Below, piece by piece: positions 59,551-64,000 of a stretch of 64,000 bases of DNA (the stretch's first letter is position 1; the number at the start of each line of letters is the position of its first letter). A program made the translations under genes and the position numbers. The notes beneath the pieces are model-generated. The model did not search any database. It was not told the DNA's origin and saw nothing but the letters and a program-made list of their open reading frames with translations. The stretch is taken from the NCBI GenBank assembly GCA_002494725.1, contig DACG01000027.1, positions 1-64,000 of the forward strand. Reading direction: 5' to 3'. The stretch comes from Geoglobus sp. UBA235. Lineage in GTDB: Archaea; Halobacteriota; Archaeoglobi; Archaeoglobales; Archaeoglobaceae.

Positions 59551-61065
59551 ATGAGCGATGAAAAATATGAGGAAAAGTATGTGGAGCTGGAAATCAACGA
59601 CGTAAAGGATACACTCCTGCCAAGACCGTGGCCAGTGACCGAACCGAGGAAAAGGGAGGAGCTTTACGCCCCATGGGTAAAGGATCCGAGAGATCCTGAT
59701 GGGAGTTATGGTGAGTTCGTTGAGGAGAACATTCACTACAAGAAAGCAGTTGGAAAGCCCTGGGCCCTTGATGGTATTATTGTTCTGGACTGCACGGTTA
59801 TGGGGATGGCTGGAGCAATTGCTGCAAGCTATCTTGGAGAGCTTGGGGCAACTGTCATCAAGGTGGAGCCAATCGAGGGAGACCCGCAGAGGTACTGGTA
59901 TCCTTTTGGCAGGGAGGAATACGCCTTTGAAGATATATACACCGGAGAAAAGGTGAGTCCCACTTTTATCCACGAGCACAGAAATGAGTATTCAATCACG
60001 CTGAACCTTGAAACAGAAAAGGGCAGGGAGATTTTCAAGAGACTTGCAGTTCATGCTGACATAATCCTTGAGAACTATCCTCCAGGTACATTTGATGAAT
60101 GGGGAATTGGCTACAGACAGCTGAGCAGGATAAATCCAAGGCTGATATATGCCTGGTTTGGACAGCTCGGACAGTGGGGTTCAATGAAGGACAGAACATC
60201 CAAATACGGGCAGTGGATGCTTGATCCTGTTGGACTGTCTGCCAGCGAATACGTGCATTCAACTGGATTCCCTGCTGACTTGCTGCCGAGGGAGTTTGGA
60301 GGAAACCCGACAAGATCTGGAGAGTGGGTTGGAGACATAGTTGCGGGAGTGTGGGGGACAGTAGGAATTCTTGCTGCGCTTTACTACAGAGAGAATGTCA
60401 GTGGAAGGGGGCAGTTCATAGAGGCAACATCGGCAGAGAGCTACATGGAAATTCTTGACTTCAACATAAGCTGGTATGCCTACGATGGAAGCATAAAGGC
60501 GAGAATTGGAGGATGGGATCCCAATCTCAACCAGTATGCATGGAACCCATGTAAAGATGGATACATGATGATAGGAGGGCAGTCTGACAGGCTCTGGTAC
60601 AGAATTCTGCAGGTCATAGCTCAGGAAGATCCTGAAGGAGCAAGACTGATTGCTGAGGATCCGTTTTTGAAGGAGATGGCTGCAAGGAATGCTCTTGAGG
60701 GGCTCATAAAAACCTACACAGTCACAGCCCACTGGCTTGTCAACAACACGAGAGCTGAGGCTGAGGCAAAAATGAACGCAAGAGAGGTTGCAGCTGCACC
60801 TGTGCTGATGATTGATGAGATCGCAGAATACGAGCACTTTGTTTACAGAGGTCATGTGATTGAGGTCATGGATGAGCACTATGGCAGAGTTCTGGTGTCA
60901 AACTCACCGCTTGCACACCAGCACAGAACTCCTGCGAGAATAAAATGGGTTGGAAGACCACTTGGACTTGACAACGGAGAGATATTTGCAAGATATCTTG
61001 GTATCGGACCAGAAGAGATGAAGAAGCTTGCGAGAGAGGGAGTCACGACCTGGTACCATGAGTGA
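59551..61065 (+). CDS. Class III CoA-transferase (CaiB/BaiF/Frc family), subunit 1
   Basis: 504 residues, about 100 longer than typical members because of an ~65-residue N-terminal extension. Core features: GIIVLDCTVMGMAGAIAASYLGELGATVIKVEP, ILENYPPGTFDEWGIGY and GEWVGDIVAGVWGTVGILAALYYR, whose Asp fits the catalytic position. Such pairs (for example BbsEF in toluene degradation) move CoA between succinate and an aromatic succinate. GGAGGTG precedes the ATG. Partnered with the next gene 6 nt downstream. Confidence 0.82.
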   Translation: MSDEKYEEKYVELEINDVKDTLLPRPWPVTEPRKREELYAPWVKDPRDPDGSYGEFVEENIHYKKAVGKPWALDGIIVLDCTVMGMAGAIAASYLGELGATVIKVEPIEGDPQRYWYPFGREEYAFEDIYTGEKVSPTFIHEHRNEYSITLNLETEKGREIFKRLAVHADIILENYPPGTFDEWGIGYRQLSRINPRLIYAWFGQLGQWGSMKDRTSKYGQWMLDPVGLSASEYVHSTGFPADLLPREFGGNPTRSGEWVGDIVAGVWGTVGILAALYYRENVSGRGQFIEATSAESYMEILDFNISWYAYDGSIKARIGGWDPNLNQYAWNPCKDGYMMIGGQSDRLWYRILQVIAQEDPEGARLIAEDPFLKEMAARNALEGLIKTYTVTAHWLVNNTRAEAEAKMNAREVAAAPVLMIDEIAEYEHFVYRGHVIEVMDEHYGRVLVSNSPLAHQHRTPARIKWVGRPLGLDNGEIFARYLGIGPEEMKKLAREGVTTWYHE

Positions 61066-61071
61066 GGTGAT

Positions 61072-62505
61072 ATGATGGAGAAGAAGGTTTGGGATCCCAG
61101 TCCACCGGGAAGCTGGAGTTTTGATCCACCAAGGGATAAAGATCCTGTTACCGGAGAGGACATGGAAAAAATTCCTTTTGAAGAGTACTGCAGAAGAATG
61201 TTTGATCCTGACAAATTATGGGAGAAGCCTGAGGCGTTGAAGGGATGGAGGCACATATCATCAACAATGTACATTTTGAGCCCTCACGTTGGTGCAACCC
61301 TTGGAGAGTTTGGAGCCGAGGTCATAAAGGTCGAGATGCCAAAGCTTGGAGATCCGATGAGACACACCTCTCCGTTCAACGAAGCGTATTTATGGCCTGA
61401 AACTGACCACAGACCGCAGGTTGGAACCGGAATGGGGTTCCTGCATGCAAACGACAACAAGTACTTCATAACCCTCGACTATCATGCTCCTGAGGCAAAG
61501 GAGCTTTACTATGATCTGATAAGAATTTCAGACAGCATGGCAGAGTGTTACAGACCAGGAACATTTTACAGATGGGGTATCGGCTATCCACAGCTCAAGG
61601 AGGTAAATCCGAGGCTCATATACATCTATCTCGGAGGTTTCGGAAATTACGGGCCGAGAAGATATGGTGGGAGCTATGACATTCTCGGACAGGCTGTTGG
61701 AGGACTTGCAGCCATAACAGGATGGCATGAGGACTTTGGAGGGCATCCAACAAAGCAGACAAACTGGCTAATTGACTGGTATTCAGGTCTTACTGGCCTT
61801 ATAGGAGTTCTCGCCGCAGCCCACTACAGAAGAAAGACAGGACTTGGAACATTCATCGACTTGAGCCAGATAAGCTGCTCAACAAGGGCAACAGGTTACG
61901 CATTCCCGCTCTACGGCAGATTTGGTGTAGTTAGACAGAGATGGGGCAACTGGGATACACTGCTCTCGGTTCACGGCATAATAATGACAGGCAGAACAGA
62001 TGATCCTGAACATCCTAATCCACAGATAAGTGTTGAAAGCAGATATGTGATGGTTTCAGCCTTCCAGGACGATGATTTCAGAGAGCTGTGCTATATCATA
62101 GGCAGACCTGATCTGTGGGAGAAGTACTCAAGTGCAAGGGAGAGGGTGAAGCCTGAGGCACAGATCGAGATATACAGGGCTCTTGAGGAGTGGGCTTCAG
62201 ATAAGTCAAGGAGCGAGGTTGTTGAGATTCTGAACAACGCTGGCCTGATAGCAGTGCCTGTTTTCTCAGCCAAGGATGTGTATGAGTGCGAGCACTTCTG
62301 GGAGAGAGGGACGCTGAGATGGATTGATGATCCGATATTTGGAGATGTGCTTGTCCACGGAGCTACTGTCAAGATGAGTGAGACTCCACCAAGAGTCAAG
62401 TGGGTGTGGAGGCCAATTGGAGCTGACAACATTAGAATTTACCATGAACTGCTTGGATATCCACTGCCGAAGCTGAAGGAGCTCTGGGAGAAGGGAGTGA
62501 TCTGA
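61072..62505 (+). CDS. Class III CoA-transferase, subunit 2
   Basis: 477 residues with a similar N-terminal extension. PHVGATLGEFGAEVIKVEMPKLGDPMR, MAECYRPGTFYRWGIGYPQLKEVNPRLIYIYLGGFG and NWLIDWYSGLTGLIGVLAAAHYR, with Asp in the catalytic position. Two long paralogous subunits in tandem suggest a heteromeric enzyme. GAGGTGAT precedes ATG 61072 (or 61075). Confidence 0.82.
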   Translation: MMEKKVWDPSPPGSWSFDPPRDKDPVTGEDMEKIPFEEYCRRMFDPDKLWEKPEALKGWRHISSTMYILSPHVGATLGEFGAEVIKVEMPKLGDPMRHTSPFNEAYLWPETDHRPQVGTGMGFLHANDNKYFITLDYHAPEAKELYYDLIRISDSMAECYRPGTFYRWGIGYPQLKEVNPRLIYIYLGGFGNYGPRRYGGSYDILGQAVGGLAAITGWHEDFGGHPTKQTNWLIDWYSGLTGLIGVLAAAHYRRKTGLGTFIDLSQISCSTRATGYAFPLYGRFGVVRQRWGNWDTLLSVHGIIMTGRTDDPEHPNPQISVESRYVMVSAFQDDDFRELCYIIGRPDLWEKYSSARERVKPEAQIEIYRALEEWASDKSRSEVVEILNNAGLIAVPVFSAKDVYECEHFWERGTLRWIDDPIFGDVLVHGATVKMSETPPRVKWVWRPIGADNIRIYHELLGYPLPKLKELWEKGVI

Positions 62506-62518
62506 GGGGGTGATGGAG

Positions 62519-62995
62519 ATGGTTTATTACTGGGAGCATGAATGCGGATGGGTGAACTACCTCGATCCATACTACTTCTGGAACTTTGAGGGGAAGGTGA
62601 AGTGTGCTGGATGTGATAGAGTGGCGAGGTTCAAGTTTGTCAATGGCATGCTTCTTGAAGGCCCGACAGAGGTTGACGAGGAGGCAGATGTTCTGCCACT
62701 GTATGCAGACAATCCAAACAGAGGTTATGAGGCAATAAAGGTTGGTACAGAAGGGAAGACAAGACCCTTCTATGGTTTGATGAGAGATCCGAGCACGTAC
62801 ACCGGGAAGGCAAGAATAAGAACCGAGAATTTCAGAGGAAAGTTCATAAGAGCAACTCCGAATCAGCCAAAGAAGGCTGGTGTCATTGAGAGCAGGAGAT
62901 TTGCATGGATTGACAGAACGAAGAGCAAGGATGTCTGGGAGAATGACGACTATCCCGGAAAGCCGGTTTATGGTAAATTCAGGAAGGAGGAGTGA
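62519..62995 (+). CDS. Small CoA-transferase-associated protein with zinc-ribbon-like cysteines
   Basis: 158 residues from ATG 62519 (GAGGGGG 9 nt upstream; ATG 62513 possible). WEHECGWVNYLDPYYFWNFEGKVKCAGCDRVARFKF holds Cys positions that could bind Zn or Fe-S. The rest is basic and aromatic. It has no known domain that I can name, but it is locked in the CoA-transferase operon. Confidence 0.6.
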   Translation: MVYYWEHECGWVNYLDPYYFWNFEGKVKCAGCDRVARFKFVNGMLLEGPTEVDEEADVLPLYADNPNRGYEAIKVGTEGKTRPFYGLMRDPSTYTGKARIRTENFRGKFIRATPNQPKKAGVIESRRFAWIDRTKSKDVWENDDYPGKPVYGKFRKEE

Positions 62996-63261
62996 TGGTC
63001 ATGACATCCCATGTTGAGTTCAGCTTTCCTGAGGATGCCGGACCAAAGCCAGCAGTCTGGACAAAGGAGCAGGAGGAGTTTGTTCAGCAGTTCCCGCATG
63101 TGTGCAAGGAATGCAAATGGCTAAAGCCCATAATCCCAAACACGAAGTTTCCGCCAGCAGACCTTGTTGGGTACTGCAAGATAATACACTGGCCCTTCTA
63201 CTGGTGCATCAGCAAGTACACGGTTGTGAAGAGCTGCAGATGGTTTGAGAAAAGAGAGTAA
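62995..63261 (+). CDS. Small cysteine-rich protein, benzylsuccinate-synthase-beta-like
   Basis: 88 residues. CKECKWLKP, then a later CKIIHWPFYWC and KSCRWFEK give five cysteines; the CxxCxW start and aromatic-rich middle recall the HiPIP-like beta/gamma subunits of benzylsuccinate synthase. A [4Fe-4S] cluster is likely (inference). ATG 62995 overlaps the previous stop as TGATG. Confidence 0.6.
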   Translation: MVMTSHVEFSFPEDAGPKPAVWTKEQEEFVQQFPHVCKECKWLKPIIPNTKFPPADLVGYCKIIHWPFYWCISKYTVVKSCRWFEKRE

Positions 63262-63302
63262 AACCTCCACTATTTTTTAAATTTTATTTTCCTGCCTGAT
63301 TC

Positions 63303-63431
63303 ATGAAGTGTCTGTATGACAGTGGAGTTGAATGTCCTGAAGAGGAACAGAGCTTTGAGAAATGCAGAAAGTGCTCATTTTACCTTGCTATAGTTGAGGG
63401 GGCGAAGGGTTGTGGCAGTGTTGAGTTCTGA
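63303..63431 (+). CDS. Very small cysteine-rich protein
   Basis: 42 residues: MKCLYDSGVEC then EKCRKCSFYLAI and a final Gly-Cys. Five Cys residues suit a zinc or Fe-S knuckle. A TATA (TTTTTTAAATTTTA, about 63275-63288) lies ~20-25 nt upstream, supporting a leaderless start. Overlaps the next gene by 20 nt. Confidence 0.5.
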   Translation: MKCLYDSGVECPEEEQSFEKCRKCSFYLAIVEGAKGCGSVEF

Positions 63432-63681
63432 GCTCGATCACCTCTACAGATCCATCGAAAGATGGTTTGAGAGATACACTGAAATGGGTGACGTATCAGC
63501 CTACTTCATGTTCAAGGATGACATTGAGGTGGCTGAAAACTATGCTGAATTGCTGCTTAAAAGCGGAAAAATTCATTCGGAGGAGTTTTTCAGGTTTCTG
63601 AATTACTGTGACGAGAAGCTTGAATCTCTGAAAAGCATCCTTGGGCTGAGCGATGAGGATGTGGTTGAGAGGTTTGCATGA
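63412..63681 (+). CDS. Unknown small helical protein
   Basis: 89 residues from GTG 63412, behind GGGGGCGAAGGG. Nearly all helical (LSSELDHLYRSIERWFERY...CDEKLESLKSILGLSDEDVV). No family recognised. Probably co-transcribed with the 42-residue gene. Confidence 0.5.
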   Translation: MAVLSSELDHLYRSIERWFERYTEMGDVSAYFMFKDDIEVAENYAELLLKSGKIHSEEFFRFLNYCDEKLESLKSILGLSDEDVVERFA

Positions 63682-63721
63682 TTTGAAATATTTTTAAGCA
63701 AAATTTCACCATACCGGTTCC

Positions 63722-64000
63722 GTGAGGCTCAGAGATGTATTCATTGAATTCCTGAGGGAGAAGGGAATTGAGTCCATATCCACAAACTCATTCAAGGTTC
63801 TTGATGAGGATCCAGTCCAGTATATCGCCAGAAAGTTTGCTTCGGGAGAGTTCAAAATTGCCAAGGGCAGAGGTAAATACTGCTTCGACCTCAGTGGAAA
63901 TTTTGTGGATTCATGCTCACACATTGCCTGGAGACTCAGAGATGGGATTTCAAATACAGAAATCTCAGAAAAACTTTCTGACTTTCCTTTTGTAGTCATA
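63722..64000 (+). CDS. Unknown protein, cut by window end
   Basis: From GTG 63722 the frame is open for 93 residues to the edge. TATA AAATATTTTTAAG (about 63686-63698) lies ~27 nt upstream. The start MRLRDVFIEFLREKGIESISTNSF suggests a small nucleic-acid-associated or regulatory protein, but no family can be named from this part. Confidence 0.5.
   Translation, partial: MRLRDVFIEFLREKGIESISTNSFKVLDEDPVQYIARKFASGEFKIAKGRGKYCFDLSGNFVDSCSHIAWRLRDGISNTEISEKLSDFPFVVI

Noticed and set aside
1..64000. CRISPR arrays or rRNA operons
   Set aside because: No regularly spaced repeats and no rRNA-like conserved stretches were found on either strand.

Overview
This looks like chromosomal DNA of an anaerobic, hyperthermophilic euryarchaeon of the Archaeoglobaceae, most like Geoglobus or Ferroglobus. 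That placement is my inference. It rests on archaeal housekeeping genes (Alba, PdxS/PdxT, a type-4 uracil-DNA glycosylase, an Hps-RraA fusion), TATA boxes about 25-30 nt before many start codons with no Shine-Dalgarno (leaderless genes), a membrane-anchored multihaem cytochrome c as in Fe(III) respirers, and a large anaerobic aromatic-degradation locus. No rRNA genes, CRISPR array or intact insertion sequence was seen. There are four tRNA genes: Arg-GCG, initiator Met-CAT, Ser-CGA and Gly-GCC.

Layout. 0-3.6 kb: possible transposase tail, CARF-like winged-helix regulator, uracil-DNA glycosylase, CoA-disulfide-reductase-type flavoprotein, unknown protein. 3.6-20 kb: aromatic locus, with an acyl-CoA dehydrogenase, two benzoate/4-hydroxybenzoate-type CoA ligases, a LivGFHM-type ABC importer without a binding protein, a VOC protein, the two halves of a phenylphosphate-synthase-like enzyme, a TrmB-family regulator, and an operon of rubredoxin-fused UbiD, HAD protein, CoA ligase and UbiX. 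The expected chemistry is phenol to phenylphosphate to 4-hydroxybenzoate to 4-hydroxybenzoyl-CoA. A two-part DNA motif lies about 55-63 nt upstream of all three carboxylation/phosphorylation transcription units.

20-24.5 kb: initiator tRNA, decayed ORFs, a broken RelBE pair, an intact VapBC-like pair, ADP-ribosylglycohydrolase and thioredoxin reductase. 24.6-30.4 kb: a coenzyme-M-type cluster (methanogenesis marker 11, an MSMEG_0568-type radical SAM protein, cysteate synthase, fused ComDE sulfopyruvate decarboxylase, a cytoplasmic NitT/TauT-like solute-binding fold), split by a 0.67-kb block of extremely AT-rich DNA. No methyl-CoM reductase is visible here.

30.4-44 kb: S26e-like ribosomal protein, multihaem cytochrome, malate dehydrogenase, LutB-like Fe-S protein, PdxST, DUF169 protein, a tandem paralogue pair, a CDIN1/TPD-family nuclease, a TctA-like permease, the Hps-RraA fusion, a protein built of two thymidylate-synthase-like halves, and a metal-transporter-like protein with a palindromic operator. 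44-59.5 kb: bactofilin-like membrane protein, M20 peptidase, membrane-anchored HTH protein, metallo-beta-lactamase proteins, CheY, GlmM-type mutase, VapBC, a candidate H/ACA guide RNA, MFS transporter, aspartate-semialdehyde dehydrogenase, Alba, phosphoglycerate kinase, ClC channel and GNAT. 59.5-64 kb: two long class III CoA-transferase subunits followed by small cysteine-rich proteins, probably another organic-acid or aromatic activation operon, and a gene cut by the window edge.
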